DNA from: Stercorarius parasiticus
Lineage: Eukaryota; Chordata; Aves; Charadriiformes; Stercorariidae
Reading direction: 5' to 3'
Length of the DNA stretch: 64,000 nucleotides
Assembly (NCBI GenBank): GCA_013396915.1
Contig: VWZL01000166.1
Span: forward strand, 744,001 to 808,000
Shown one piece after another: positions 1-12,945 of the stretch. The position numbers were made by a program, and so were the translations under genes. Below the pieces are notes generated by a model. That model was not told where the DNA came from and searched no databases. It was given only the letters and a program-made list of their open reading frames with translations. How positions within the stretch are numbered: the stretch's first letter is position 1; each line of letters opens with the position of its first letter.

Positions 1-2689
1 CAAGTCACCTTTTAATCTACTTTAGGATAAACTAAACAGATCAAGCTTCTTTAGTGTCTCAGTAAAAAACAAACAATGCTGCTGTTGATTATGGAGATTG
101 AAGTTTCTTGCTCTGAGGAATTTATATGTAAATCAAATGGGTAATAGTCATATTATGATGAACGGTTACAGCTGGTCAGAAGGTCAGAGGAAAGAGATGG
201 AAAGCTACTGGCAGAAAGAAAGAAAGACTGTCTAGGGAAAGCATTATTTTCAAACATTTTAGTTCTGAGCCTCTGATTTGGTTTCACAATTTTCTAAGGG
301 TATTTTCATGTTATTATAAAATTCTGTGTCTTATCTCCCATTTTATTTTAGCTTTAATCAGGTTTAGGCAAAGGAACAAACAGTGATACATAAAAAGGAA
401 AAGGAAGTGAATTCAGTGGAAGGATTTGAAGGAGATCTATTTCTTTTTCTTCACATACCTTTTCTAACTTTCACAACCATTCCTGAGGTTGTGTAGAATT
501 CAGCATACCATTTTCTATAGGAAGAACACAGGTTATTCCAGGCCATATTAGATTTTCTAATGCACCTAATGCCAGAAAGCACCCATGAGCAGTGACCAGT
601 TCTAAATATTTTAAAAGAAAGTGCAAAAACCAGCTCAAGGCCTCAAGGCCTTTCAAATGCTTCTTAAGAATAGCTGAATTTTGAATATGCAATTTGAGGC
701 ATCCTGAAAGGAAAATGTTTTAGGACAGTTGCTGAAAATTGACCTCACTTTAAGAAAGGAGTATAAAATATCCAAAATAAATAATCAATCCTGAATGACT
801 TGAGCTGTACTTTTTACCTGTAATTGTCTGAATATATGAAATGTGGACATGCTTCTTAGCTATCTATTCTCCTTAAGCTTCTTAAAATTCATTTACATAA
901 TGACATTTAGTAGAGTTGGCCTTCTGAGATCACAGACAGCCATTAATTACAATTAAATAAAGGATACCATAAATGACTTCACTGATTTGTCACTAAGGCA
1001 GTTTTCAGGACAGGATATAATGATAGATAAATGTTTTAAATTGTGATTCCTGCAAAAATGAGTTTTTGCAGGAAAATCAGATCAGAAGCACAAACACTAG
1101 AAGACTGATTAAGTACCTTAATTTACTAGTTGTATCCTTCATCAGGATGAAGACACTTAATATGTCCTCTTACATTCTTGCCTATTTAAATTGCCTTCAG
1201 GTTTTTGTATTATAGCAAGAAGTAACTTCATTTGAGTTCCAGTTAGTGTTTGGTTTGTTTCTTAACTGAATTTTTTTAAATGCTCTTGAAATTTGTTAGA
1301 TCTCTGTGACACAACCCACACAAAAGATGATGTAATTTTTTTCCTTCTCCTAAACTTTCCAAAAAAATTCAGTAAAAACTGAATTTTTGGGAGCACCAAA
1401 ATATTGACAAAGAAGAACAGTACCCTACTGCTTTTGTTGAAAAGCAGCAGTATAGGTGTGTCCTTTTTTGGCTAAACAAATATTGAGTAGTTTGAGGTTT
1501 ACATGCAGCCTTCTTTTTTTAGACACTTACCTGAGACAATTGAAAATTTTAAGAAAACAAGTCACTACTTCTGGCAAATAAATTGGTGGTACTGAAATCA
1601 AAACCATCTTTAGAAGGTAGTTATACTACTTCTACTACAATGCTATGTGAACACTACATGAATTTCCAGAGAGAACTGGTATTAGCCCCATTTTATAGAC
1701 AGTTAGCACAACATGACAGCAAAGAGAGTTGGAGTCATCTGCAAGAAGCCCACATTCTAGACAACTTCCTGAGTCTAATTTCTTATTAGTTAAGTCATTT
1801 TTCCGTGGCTAGTATTTATTTTATTCCCTTTGACACGTTCTTTAGAGATGCACAGCCTTTTCCCTTGCCTAAAATCAGGGATTAAGATTAAAATCAGGAT
1901 CTCTGAATTTGGGTTTAAATGACATCATACAAACATTTGGAGTTGAATTCATCATTTCCCAGCATGAATTCCTAAGTACAGGGTGAATCTTACCCTTATG
2001 GAACCTTAGATGAAAACATTTGCTCATCAGTATTGTTTGGGTAATGTAATTTCAAACTCAAAAAGCGAGAACAGTAAACTATTCTCAACAAGACTTAAGT
2101 CTTGCACTCATTAATTTCCTTCTAGTGTTAATTCTATTAGTGGAAATGAACTTTGCTCTTTTAACTGTAGAAGTAGCTGCTGTTTAATAGTGGATGCATC
2201 TGTTTTTTTTTCAGAGGCATATTTAATAAAACTACTTTACAGATTTTCAAAAGGAAACAAGCTATTATTTGACTCAAAATTATTTTTATATCTATTTATC
2301 TCCCTCATTGTTAGCTAAAGAAATCTGTGGAAACACATTTAAGCAAAGTTTATGTTACTGTTCTCTTTTTCTAGATGAGTATGTGCATTGTATGTCATTC
2401 TGTCAACGTGAAGCTAAACTATATCTTCATTTGCTTCTGGGACTGAAACAGAAGCAAATATTTCTATCATGTTCATGGTAAGACTCTAGAGATGGCTGTG
2501 CAATGGTAAACCTCTGTCCCAAGGGCGAGTAGTTCAGTGACTTGATTGGAAAATCGGACACACAGAGGTATTTTCAGAAGAGAAAGGATAAGTCTGCTTT
2601 AAAGGGTCATTTGGGTCTGTGAACATTAGTTAAATAGTAAGTACAATAATTTACATCCATTTCTCCAAGATGTGATTGTATTGTGCACC
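1..2689. other. AT-rich unique sequence, no gene seen
   Basis: No frame here shows recognisable domains, and the open frames of 60-75 codons are what AT-rich non-coding DNA gives by chance. I see no tRNA, no strong repeat and no CpG cluster. It is intergenic or intronic. Confidence 0.6.
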
Positions 2690-3235
2690 TTCCAGAAGAC
2701 ATTATATTTGAGGATTTATTTATCTTGAGCCGGCCACATCTGCTCCAGTCACACCTTGTACTCCAGGTCTGAGCAGCCTGTATGTTATCATGAGTTGCTG
2801 CAAGGGAATCTGCTGGAGTGCCGCATGCTGGCCTGTGCTGCACGCTGGTGGGTTTTGTGACAGACATAGCATTCCAGCCTGTCAGGGGAAATATGTGGTT
2901 TTGGCTTTTACACAAAATTAAAGGCACCATGGCATGGGACAGAGGAAGAACCTCTGCATGAATGGGTTCTGTGCGGTGCACAGTGGGAAAATCCATCTGG
3001 GGTCGGTCTGATGCTACATGAGAAAGCACGGTTCCCAGCATCTGAAGGCATGTAAGATTTACTTGCTATCTATATTCCTCTTTTTATCCCATCTTACTAA
3101 AACAGGTATTTTATTATATCATTTGCTTTGAGGCCTTTCTTACTGAGATCCAGAAGGAACGCTGCACCGTCTCCCTCTTTCCCACAGCCTCTGCCCCCCC
3201 CAGTGCAGAACAACGCTGAAGTTGATGGGATCCCG
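2690..3235 (+). repeat. Dispersed repeat copy A, possible solo LTR
   Basis: The right half of this stretch aligns collinearly with 8975-9214. Three anchors have nearly the same spacing in both copies: GAACCTCT at 2948 and 8982, GATGCTACA at 3010 and 9042, and CCTTTCTTACTG at 3134 and 9162. The gaps between anchors are 62 and 124 bases here and 60 and 120 bases in the other copy. Divergence is high, so the copies are old. Homology left of about 2938 is uncertain, so the left border is a guess. The LTR label comes from the other copy, which has TG...CA ends and a TATA-like motif. Strand is arbitrary: both copies have the same orientation. A 144-codon minus-strand frame across this region has no recognisable product and is probably fortuitous. 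Confidence 0.5.
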
Positions 3236-4239
3236 GGCCTTGACTATTGTAGACTCTGAAAAGGTTTGTCTGGGAGTAATCAGTCAGTGAGAAAGAACTG
3301 GTAAGAGATCTTGAGCCAGCCTAGGGCCTAGACTGAAGGGAATGACACGATACATAATTTTTGGGGGGAACTGTGATGGGACAGAGATTAATTAGGAGAC
3401 AGGAATCTGTAAAGTACCTGTATTTAGAGACATTCCAGAATTGCCTAGGTGAGGTTAGAAAGAAGTCACAGACAGCACAGATTGCACTTGGGCAACCTTG
3501 GTAACAGGTAGGATCAGGTGCTTGAGGGTAGAAAGGATGTCAGAAAGAAGCTGTGGCTTGTGGAGGGGGAAGCTAGTGCTGAGTTTAGGGAAAGGGACAG
3601 TAAGGGGGCTGCTCACGTGAGAACAAGTTCTAAGACTTGGCATGCGTTCAGCATTAAAATGAATGTTATTTTCAGCCTAGGTAGTATCATTTTTGCCATT
3701 ACTAGTAAAAGGCCATGGGGTTTCAGCTGACTGACAGTCCAGGGTTCAGGATTTCTCAGGGTGTACCTTTGCCTGAGCAGATAATGCCTTGTTCAGCAGT
3801 CACCAATGGCTAAGTGATGAGTGCCCACCTAGTTGTGAGCTTAATTTCTGAGAGTCTTGTGTATGATGGAACTCTGAAAAACTCATGTAGTCACTGTGTA
3901 ACAAAAATAGCTCTGTATATTAACTGTGGCTGCAGGGAGGCCGCTGTGTGGCTTTGTAACTTCAGTTGGGAACCAGTGAAAAGAAAGAGTGCCAAAAGAG
4001 ACTGTTAAGAAAATGCATAAAAATAAACCATAAAAATAGCTACTCCTTCTAAAGGTACACAGAGATGAATACAGTGGTTCTGATGGTTACTGGACTGATC
4101 AAAGTCCCCTTTATCCAGGCTAAGATTTGCTGCTTGGTGCCTCTTATATCCTACTTAAGGCTTAGGAGCATATAAGGAGTAAGTGCCATAGAAGCCTTGT
4201 ACTGGCTTTCTGCAAAAGGATAATTTTTAATAATAACAT
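3236..4239. other. Unassigned unique sequence
   Basis: Slightly richer in G than its surroundings, with short open frames on both strands (for example around 3455-3730) that overlap each other and match nothing I know. No repeat family recognised. Confidence 0.5.
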
Positions 4240-4440
4240 TGAAATATGTCCTTCCTGAGCTCAGTTCATCCTACTTGCGTCCCTGCTTGTCACTCTATCC
4301 TTCAATCTCCTTCATGAAAGTGTCCTATGTCTCTAGCACACATTTATGTTATTTGCTTCAATGACCTTACTTGACAACTTACTCCAAGTGTTTACTACTC
4401 TTTGAACAAAGTAGTTCTGCCTGAATTCAGGTGCAGTTAA
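4240..4440 (-). repeat. Ancient CR1-like LINE 3' fragment
   Basis: Read on the + strand, the stretch near 4370-4420 (CTCCAAGTGTTTACTACTCTT, then a GTAGTTCTGCCTGAATTC-like phrase) resembles the reverse complement of the 3' region of CR1 elements, where a phrase of the type 'ttccaagtgtttaccactctttgag...aagttcttcctga' occurs. It is strongly diverged and has no preserved octamer tail, so its borders are approximate. It predates the other CR1 copies in the window. Confidence 0.45.
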
Positions 4441-7134
4441 GCGATAATAGTATTGCTGCTCTGTTTTATGAGGCAATAAGCTGGTTCAGCTGAGTAGTTT
4501 ATCCCAAGAAGGGAACCAGAATATTGCAAAGTAAAACACTCCCATAGCTCTTTGGCTGCAAAATATGTTTATAACCAAACACTTTAAACAAGAAGCAGCT
4601 TATTCAAGGCTACATAACAATTTACAAGTACTTCCCTGTTGTCCTTCTTAGTCAGCCAGTCACCTCACAAATAGCATGTGTCACTGAGCGTTCTGGTTCA
4701 GCAGAACTGCCTGGTCTGCGGCATTGATTGGACTAGTGTATCTGGATCCCCTTGATGCTCTATACTAGGTCAAAACCTCACTAAAAGGGCTTGGAATGTC
4801 GGTCCTACTGTCTTATTGCTCTGAAGGGGGGGAGAAACATCTCTGACTCACGATAAGGAAGGGATCCACATATTGAGACTCTGTTTGTGAAAAGGGGGAG
4901 AGGAAGTTCCTTACATGCTTCTTCACTCCATACCTGTGTAAAAACCTACAGGTAACACAGGATGAAGGTGAAAGGAGACAGACTACGTAGTCTTTATCAG
5001 ACCTTTTTAACTGGTGTCATATTCCACTCAGTACCCATAAGGCACCAAAACCTGCCTGATTATTTGTGGAAATACCATGTTGCTGAATCACAAGTGAAAA
5101 CCTCTCACGTTAACATCAATAGGAAGCAGAAATCCTTTTCAGATTTTGTTTCAGAAGTCAAATAGCTTGCACATTTTTTTAATCCCAAACCATGTTAGGT
5201 ATGGATGTCCTCATTGTATTTGAAAATAAGGGACAAGGTGCTTTGAGTTTCAATGTATAAAGTAACTTCGCTGAATCTAGCTATGAAACTTTTAGTAAAA
5301 CATACAGATGAAGTATTTTAGCTCACCAAGCAAGAGGCCCTAACATGACTGTTTCGAATGAAATTAGCAACATGACTGTATCAGAATATTTTCAAGATAA
5401 AGTGGAAATCATAAAACACCTAATCAAATCTGAATTCATATAGTTTTTAACTTCACTTTTTAACTTAACAAGAAGCTTCAGTTACACTTTTGTTCTACTA
5501 GAACCAACAAAGGTTTCACTCTATATTCCTAGAAACCAATAACTATAATAATAATTTTTGTTTGGTTTTGCTCACAAGGCAATTCTGATAAATCTAGTCA
5601 ACAGCAGTGAGTATTTTATTAATGTGACAGGAAATAAAAATCAATGAAGGAGATAACTCTGCTCACAGGTCCCCTCTCTGTTATTTTTATTTAAAATGCC
5701 AATTAATTTAATGATTGCAATATTGATTACTAACTTTTGAAATGTCATATTAGCCATTTCAGTTCACACAGTGCATTTAATCAGAAAAAACTTTAACTGT
5801 TGAGAAAAGCAACAGAGAATAAATTAGAAGATGAATTGTCAGTTGCAGAATTTTGTGACATTTCATTTTAAAATCCATACTTTGACTCAAGTAAGTTGGT
5901 AGCAAGGTTTATTACAAATGCAAAATCTAACCTAGACTTTTTAACTGACCCTGGGATAACAAGTTTTCATTCTGAGGCCATATAAAACACTGGAAGACCT
6001 GCAGAGCTTATTCATTTGGGCACCACGCTGTTCAGCTGTTTGAACTGTTTGCTGAGCTTCACCTCTAAGTTGCTGTGAGAATGGATTATGCAGACTGAAT
6101 GGTTTCAATTAAAAATTAGGTTAAGATCAGTAGTCACTGCACATATTTATTTCTGTTGGAGAGCATAGACACAGCAAAAGCTAGAGTGAAGTGGAATTAG
6201 GATTTTAAAAAGTGCAATAGCCCATGATGACTTCATGTGCTTTGCTTACAGGAGGCAAGGTTTGATTTTGTACAGATTGAGGATCCGGTAGGGCCTCTGT
6301 AGTTGTTTGAAGCCTAAGAAAACTCAGAAGAAAAGGTGGCAAGCAAGCTCCATCATGTCACAAACCACATGTGAGAGAAAGGGACGCTACCCTTTTTGTA
6401 TCCTAAAGTTAGACATCTTTATTTTTAATATTATTTTTGCCACGATTGCATCATGTCAGACAGCCCTGATGAGTCCTGTTTATTGCATCATAATCATGAA
6501 CTATCTTAAAGCTTGAAAGAATGCTATACTCAGTTCAGATTGACGTCAGTGGTAAACTGTTCAAAATATTTCCTCTTATAACTCCAACTGGCACTTTTGT
6601 TTGTCCAAGTCCTAAAGATTATTTTCAGAAGACCTAATATTTTTGCAATATTTTGGCCTTTTTGTCAAAGTCTGTAAGGAGGGGTGTGATCAGGGCTATT
6701 AAAATGAACTGCATGTCTCTTCGCAGACTGGACTTTATTCTGAAGCATCTAGAATAATTATACAGATAAATTTCCTAATGCTAATTGAAAGTTATATTGC
6801 CTTTTTAAAGAGAGAGAAAAACTGAAGACAGCCTTATGGTCAACAAGACAAACCCGATCAAATTTAAATTTTATTACTGTTACTCTTTTAGTAGTAACAC
6901 AAACTACACCCAGACTGTTAGGCACTGCTTTAATCCAGTGAGAAAACAAATAGAAACCTTAAGTGTCCTAACAGTCAACAGTGGATGGATAAGTTTGATT
7001 TTTCAATCATTGTGTGCAATTTCTAATTAAGGTCTTACATTTTGGTGGTTCTTCCCTTTTTAAGCATCTGCTTAGAAGAAGCCCATGCAATACAGCCCTG
7101 GATAGAAGAGGGGACTAGAAAAACTGTTTTTTTT
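4441..7134. other. AT-rich unique sequence, possible conserved non-coding patch
   Basis: No coding frame or repeat recognised. The part at 5690-5790 is rich in TAAT/ATTA cores and lacks repeat character, which resembles many conserved vertebrate non-coding elements. That is an impression, not a demonstration. A run of T lies at 7126-7134 just before the CR1 below. Confidence 0.5.
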
Positions 7135-8610
7135 TAAAGGATCCCTACATCCAAGCTTAAGAACGGTCCATCCCCATGTGTAGAAAACCCTGCAATGGCA
7201 GTAGAAGGCATGTGTAGATGATCAAGAAACTCCTAGCTAAACTCAAACATAAACAGGAAGTATACAAGAGGTGGAAACTGGGACAAGTAACCCAGGAAAG
7301 CTATGGAAACCCTGTCTGAGCATGCAGGGGTGGAGTTAGGAAAGTGAGAGCCTGTCTGGTAAGGGACATGAAAGGCTCTGCAAGTACATCAACAGCCAAA
7401 GGAGGACTAGGGAAAATGTGATCCTGCTGCTGGATGGGGCAGGGGACCTGGTAATAAAGAACGTGGAAAAAACTGAAGTAGTCAATCTCTTCTTCACTTC
7501 AATATTTGCTGGGAAGGCTGCTCTTCAGGAATCCCAGGTCCCTGGGACCTGTGGGAAAGTCTAGAGCAAGGGAGATTTACCTTAGATGGAGAAGGATCAG
7601 GTTAGGGAATACTTAAACTGGATGCAACCAAGTCCAAGGGATATCATCGGGTACACTCATGAGTACTGAGAGAGCTGGTTGATATCATTGCAAGGCCGCT
7701 CTGTATTATCTTTGAAAGGTAACGGCAATTTGGAGGGAGGTTATTGGGGACTGGGAAAAAGAAAATCTCATTCCTGTCTTCAAGAGAACAATCTGGGGAA
7801 CTACAAGCTGGTCAGCTTAACCTTGATTGCAGGGAAGGTGATGGAGTAAATTCACCTATAAACTTTTTCCCACCACATGAAAGTCAAGAAGGTCACTGGG
7901 AATAGTCAATATGATTTTACAGAGAGAAATCCTGCCTGACCAACCTGATAGCCTTCTACAATGAGATGACTGGCCTGGTGGGTGAGGGGAGAGCAGGAGA
8001 TATTGTTTACCTTGATTTTGGTTAGGCATTTGACACTGTAAACCATAGCATTCACATAGACAAACTGAAGTACAGGTTAGGTAAATGCACAGTTAGGTTG
8101 ACTGAGAAATTATTTAACTGCCAGTCTGAAAGAATCAGTAGCACAAAGTACAGCTGCGGGCCAGTGGAGTATCCTGGGGTCAATGCTGATGCCAGTACTG
8201 TTTAACGTAGTCACTAACGACCTGGATGATGGGACAAAATGCAAGTTTGCTGATGATACCAAACTGTCAGGAGTGACTGACACACCAGGCTGACATTCAA
8301 AAATACCTCTACAGGCTGGAGAATTGGGCTGACGGGAATCACTGTAAGCTTAACAGAGAAATGCAGAGTCCTACATCTGGGGAGGAGGAATAACCTAATG
8401 CACCAGTACACGCTGGTGTCTGACCAGCTGGGAAGCAGCTTAACAGAGAAGGACCTGCAGGTTCTGACATACAACAAATGAACATGAGACAGCAATGCAT
8501 CCTTGTAGTAAAGAAGTCCAACAGCACCCTGAGCTTATCAGGAGGAGAAATGCCAGCAGGCCGAGGGAGGTCACATCTGGAGTGCTGGGTCCAGTTCTGG
8601 ATGACTATAA
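7135..8610 (+). pseudogene. Decayed CR1 LINE, ORF2 reverse-transcriptase region (left part)
   Basis: This is the body of a CR1 non-LTR retrotransposon whose second frame encodes endonuclease plus reverse transcriptase; only RT-side sequence is seen. Visible RT landmarks in order: a GNYKLVSLT-like phrase near 7797-7830 (LINE motif N-Y-R-P-I-S-L-T); VYLDFG-stop-AFDTV at 8005-8040, where the usual lysine-like codon is a TAG stop (8023-8025); and PVLFN...NDLDD near 8193-8230 leading to the FADD catalytic box at 8246-8257. The AFDTV and FADD segments lie in different frames, so indels as well as stops have broken it. The left border is approximate: clear similarity starts near 7162. The element continues at 9215 after an insertion. 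It cannot make a working enzyme. Confidence 0.85.
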
Positions 8611-9214
8611 TGAACTTGACTGGATGACCATTGTATATGGAGGAGTTAGTGAACCACGTAACAGTTAGCCTGAGCATGCCCAGGCCTGTGCTGGGCTGTG
8701 CTGGGCTGCATGTCCGGTGTGTCCTTCAGACCTGCATTGTGCTGCACAAAACCCATGTCTGCAGGACAAACTCAGACAGCTAATTGTAATAGAGGATCTT
8801 GCAGGCAGCTCCTGCCTGGTACCAGCAATTATGCCACCTGCGTGTACTTGACTTTCTTTATCTAGGAGAGCAGCAAGAAGTTGTCATGTGAACATCCTTT
8901 CTGTTTGACACTGAAAATGATGAATAGAGTTCTTTTCTTATAAGAAAAAAATCTATAATAGCTCAAATGACCGAGAGGGGAGAACCTCTTCTATGGATGG
9001 GAGTCTACACAGTGTGCTGTGTATGGATCAGAGGCCCATTTGATGCTACACCACTTGGTTCCAGTATCTGAAGGGACATAGGATTATCAGTACTGTTCTA
9101 TCCTTATAATGTTAGGTCTATATAAATAACATTTTAAAAGAGGTCTTAAAGACTGTCGGTGCCTTTCTTACTGGGTTCATAAGGGACCAGCACCTACTGG
9201 TGCAGCACTGCCCA
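8611..9214 (+). mobile_element. LTR-like insertion inside CR1 (repeat copy B)
   Basis: CR1 similarity stops after the phrase GTCCAGTTCTGG (ending 8600) and resumes at 9217 with GTAAGAAAGATATGG, phrases that are nearly adjacent in CR1 elements, so about 600 bases were inserted. The insert can be framed as TG (8611) ... CA (9214), as in retroviral LTRs, with a TATA-like TCTATATAAATA at 9117-9128. Flanking hexamers CTATAA (8605-8610) and TTGTAA (9215-9220) agree at four of six positions, the two differences being transitions, which would fit an aged target-site duplication but is weak. No internal retroviral genes are present, so it would be a solo LTR. The same family occurs at 2690-3235. It could instead be a different non-coding repeat. 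Confidence 0.55.
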
Positions 9215-9622
9215 TTGTAAGAAAGATATGGGTATACCGGAGTGAGCCTACTGAAGGGCCACAAAGATGATTAAGAGCTTGGGGCATCTGTCCTACAAGG
9301 AGAGACTGAGACAGCTGGGACTGTATGAATACCCTGTGGGAGGGAGTAAAGGGATAATCAGCATCTCAGTTTTGCACAGTCACAGGCTGAGAGACAAGGG
9401 GCACAAATCGAAATACAGGAATTTGCATTTAAACATAAGGGGAATCTTAGTTTGAGGGTGTTTGAGCTCTGGAACAGTTTACCCAGAGATGGTGAAGTCT
9501 TTTTCCTTGGAGGCGGTCAAAACCTCATCGAATGTGGTCTTGGGCAATCTACTGACGCTGTTTTGAGCAGGGGGTTGGACTACAGTCTCCAGAGGTCCTT
9601 TCCCACCTCAGATTCTATGATG
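9215..9622 (+). repeat. CR1 LINE 3' end (right part of the split copy)
   Basis: Continues the CR1 from 7135-8610. Typical 3'-end phrases are seen: GGCCACAAAGATGATTAAG near 9257, GGCATCTGTCCTACAAGGAG near 9283, GAGCTCTGGAACAG near 9465, then GCAGGGGGTTGGACTAC at 9567 and CCAGAGGTCCTTTCCCACCTC before one tail octamer ATTCTATG at 9612-9619. Frames are broken, so no protein is expected. Confidence 0.9.
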
Positions 9623-12600
9623 CAAAGATTTCGAGGTCATGTTAATTTTTCAAGTGTCTCCAAAGCATACAGTTTATCAGTATCTGTCTTTATAATGGTA
9701 AATATCTGGTTTATATATTGATGTGAGCACCTCCTTTTTATCTATAAGTCAACTAGATTGGTGCTCTCTGCTTTCCACATTTAATTTCACTACCCCATTT
9801 TTAGGGATATGTCAACAAGTAAAAAATACCTTTTAGCACTTGATCTATAGCTCCATTAATATCAGGTTTAGTTACTTACCTCTTTAAACATAACAAATGT
9901 TCAGTAAAGGTACATATAGTGCTACTAAGTGATAACAAATTTACAATATTTACTTTTGTGTAATGACAATGTCTTTTATGAAGTGCTTACTGAAGTCCTT
10001 ATAACTTCCTTCCAGATATTGTTCCTTTTTTCTGAGAAGAAAGATTTCTATCTGACATCAGAATCTTTGGGAACTCTGTGTACTCAAAGCAATACCCCTT
10101 CATTAAAACATGGACTTAGAAACGTTCATGGGGGATGTTACAACTGTACTTCAAACACCTAAAAGGACAGAAAAATGGAAAATAAGAAATACAGATTTTT
10201 TAAATGGAAATCCATATGACAACAATGACCTCAATAGAAAAGAAGCTGTTAAGGTTAAGGAGCTTGAAATGGGCTATACGCTAAAGCTAGTGAAGGAAGT
10301 TCTGAGACAAATATTCAGAAATTCTGGTTGAGGGATTCAGGAAGTCTCTCTTTAAACATGATATTTAGAGCACAGCTGACAAAAGTACTTCTGCCATGTG
10401 ACTGATTGTTGCTTGGAACTCAGAAGGGAAACATGAATGAAAGACTGAGCTAACAGATTTATGAAGAGATCTTGAAAAATTGCTTTTTGAGCTTTTTTAA
10501 AAATCTTGGTTGCCATTTATCTGAGTAATATGAATACTAAGAATAATTTCCAAGGAGAAAATATTTTTTGTTCAGGAGTTTAAAATCTAGAGATTGTTTG
10601 ATTATACCAAGTTCTGCAAAGGAAAATATACAATAAAGTAACAGGTAAACTTTAACATTAGTTACCACTTAACTTCATTTCAATTTTAGGAAAAGTTTCA
10701 TAAGGCAAAACAGTTGATTCATGAAGAAGTAACACTAGCAGTTCACAGAAAAGATAATATAATACTATTTTATATCTAATGTATTTCCAGCATCACTGAT
10801 TAGTGTGTGTGCATGCTTTTATGTTGGAATACTTCATTTATCTAAGGTTAATGCAGAATCAGTCAATCCTACCGGTAAGACATTTCATTATGATTTTAAT
10901 CCTGCTACAAAACTTAGCAAGCTTAGAAATAAGTATGAATATGTGCTTAATATACTGCATTTCCTTCCATTTTTTCACTTCTGTGGTTTCTTAGAGCATT
11001 CCACTGTCTCTTCTATTGCTGTGTGTTGTCCCAGTAGACTATCAGATACATCAGTAGTGGCAGAGTTAAAGCTACCCACCATTTCCTTGCCTGAATTATT
11101 TCTTTATCACTATCACTTCAATGAATGCAAAGGAACTGCTGGGAAAGTAGCCCCTGGTGAAAAGGAGCTACCTCACAAGGGCCTCACATGACAAACCCTG
11201 AGAATTTTCCCCAATCAGGTAGCCAGCACATGCCTGCTAGAGACCCTGCACTTGTATGCAGAAGCTGGAAAAGAGAAGATACTTTCTGCTTAAAATTAAC
11301 CTGGGTGGGTGTGGTGCGTGGCTGTGTGTCTGATAGTACTCCAGTTAGTTCACAATTTTAATTCTTTGGCTTTTCTGAAGACAGACAGAAAATTAAGTGT
11401 TTGGAACTGTCCAGAACTCTAAGACTGTTCCAATTTGTTGAAACTGTTGATTTATATATTTTAAAGGTAATATCAATGTAATGATTTTTGGCATCATACC
11501 AAAACAGTGATAGTTTGTTACTCAAGCTCATTACTTGCATACAGCAGTTCTAATTCCTAGGTAAGTAAAGCTGTGTTGCAATGCAGGATGGAATAATTTG
11601 ACTGCATGCTAAAATAGGACAACCCTATCAGCATAGAACAAGAGGCATCTTTAATGTAGTAGTGTAGTAATGGCTCTCTGTTTCACTTGATAAGCATCAG
11701 AGGTAAACGAATGTTCAGCCCCATTATGCTATTTGTATGTGATATGACTAAAAAGTCATTAAATTAAAACATACAAATACATTAAAAAGTTTTCCATGCT
11801 CAGGGAACTTGTTCCTAATTTTCTTGTAACTACATGAAAGATGGGCAGTCCAGGGAAGAAAAGACTCATTAGAAGGAGCAGATTACAGTGAGGTTAAGGA
11901 ATTCAGCACATAGCAAAAGAAGCAAATAGAAAGAACAATGGAGATAATCCAGTATAAGAGAAGACAGGAAAACTGAGCTATAACAGAAACAGAGGGGATT
12001 TTAGTGTGATGTTTCGGGACTAAGGGGCATTGCATCAACAGTATAAAAATGTAAGTGGTGATTAGGAAAAGCAAAGACTTTGCATAAATACAGAGAAAGC
12101 ACATTGCACGCAGAGTTCTCATGACAGCCTAGAAAGCTAAGTCTGTCCCCTGAATGCATGGACACACAAACTATCTAGTAGCAAAACATTTTCTGATGTG
12201 AACATCTTTAAGTATCTGGGTTATTAACAGGATGTTTGCATTCTTGAGGAGCCTAGTATTTTGTTATGTTAATCACAGGAGTATGACAGCACTACACTTT
12301 CTACTGTGGCTCACGAATTTTCCTTTTTTCACACCCCAGTCAAAAGCCCCTGTGTGTAGACAACAGTTGCTGGAAAGCCAGCAGACAAAGTTCGATCATC
12401 TGCAGCTGCTCTGAGACTTTTCCCTTGTTTGCTATTAAATAAGTAGGGAGTTCAGTGATTGTGGAGGTTGTTGAGTTGATCTGGCTAGTTACATCAAGGA
12501 TGTGACAAGTTATGTGGAAATAATCTAGCTCTTGGATAGTTAAAACGTAAAGTGCTCCAAATAATTAAGCAAAGATCATTGTTGCTATCATTCCTGTTTT

Positions 12601-12875
12601 TAAAACACAATTATTGACAATTTTTGGGTTAGTTCCTCTATTTCCATTCCAACTGCCCAAAAAGTGAAGCAGAAGTACCCACTTTTCTACTTTGATATTT
12701 TCAAGATGAAAATCCTAGTATTTCTTTCTCAGCAGCATTTTGTACATTAACGAAAAATAAAGAAATAAAGGATTTAAACTAAAAGGCTAAGGAAAATAAA
12801 CAGAAAACACACTATGATACAACTGAGTGTGTTATTATGCTGAAAATGATGAGAAATTCTGTGCAAGTTAAATGT
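9623..12875. other. Unique AT-rich sequence, no gene seen
   Basis: Only short overlapping frames, including a 128-codon one at 10805-11191 that has no recognisable domain, no clear splice context and a competing frame over the same bases. No repeat family recognised. Confidence 0.55.
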
Positions 12876-12945
12876 GGGGGGTTGTTTGTTTTGGTTTTGT
12901 ATTTGTTTTTGTTTTGTATTTGGTTTTGTTTGTTTGTTTAGCCCT
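12876..12945 (+). repeat. GTTTT-rich low-complexity tract
   Basis: Degenerate run of GTTT/GTTTT units with a few interruptions. It looks like a simple-repeat expansion, or the relic of an A-rich tail read on the other strand, but no element body is recognised next to it. Confidence 0.8.
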
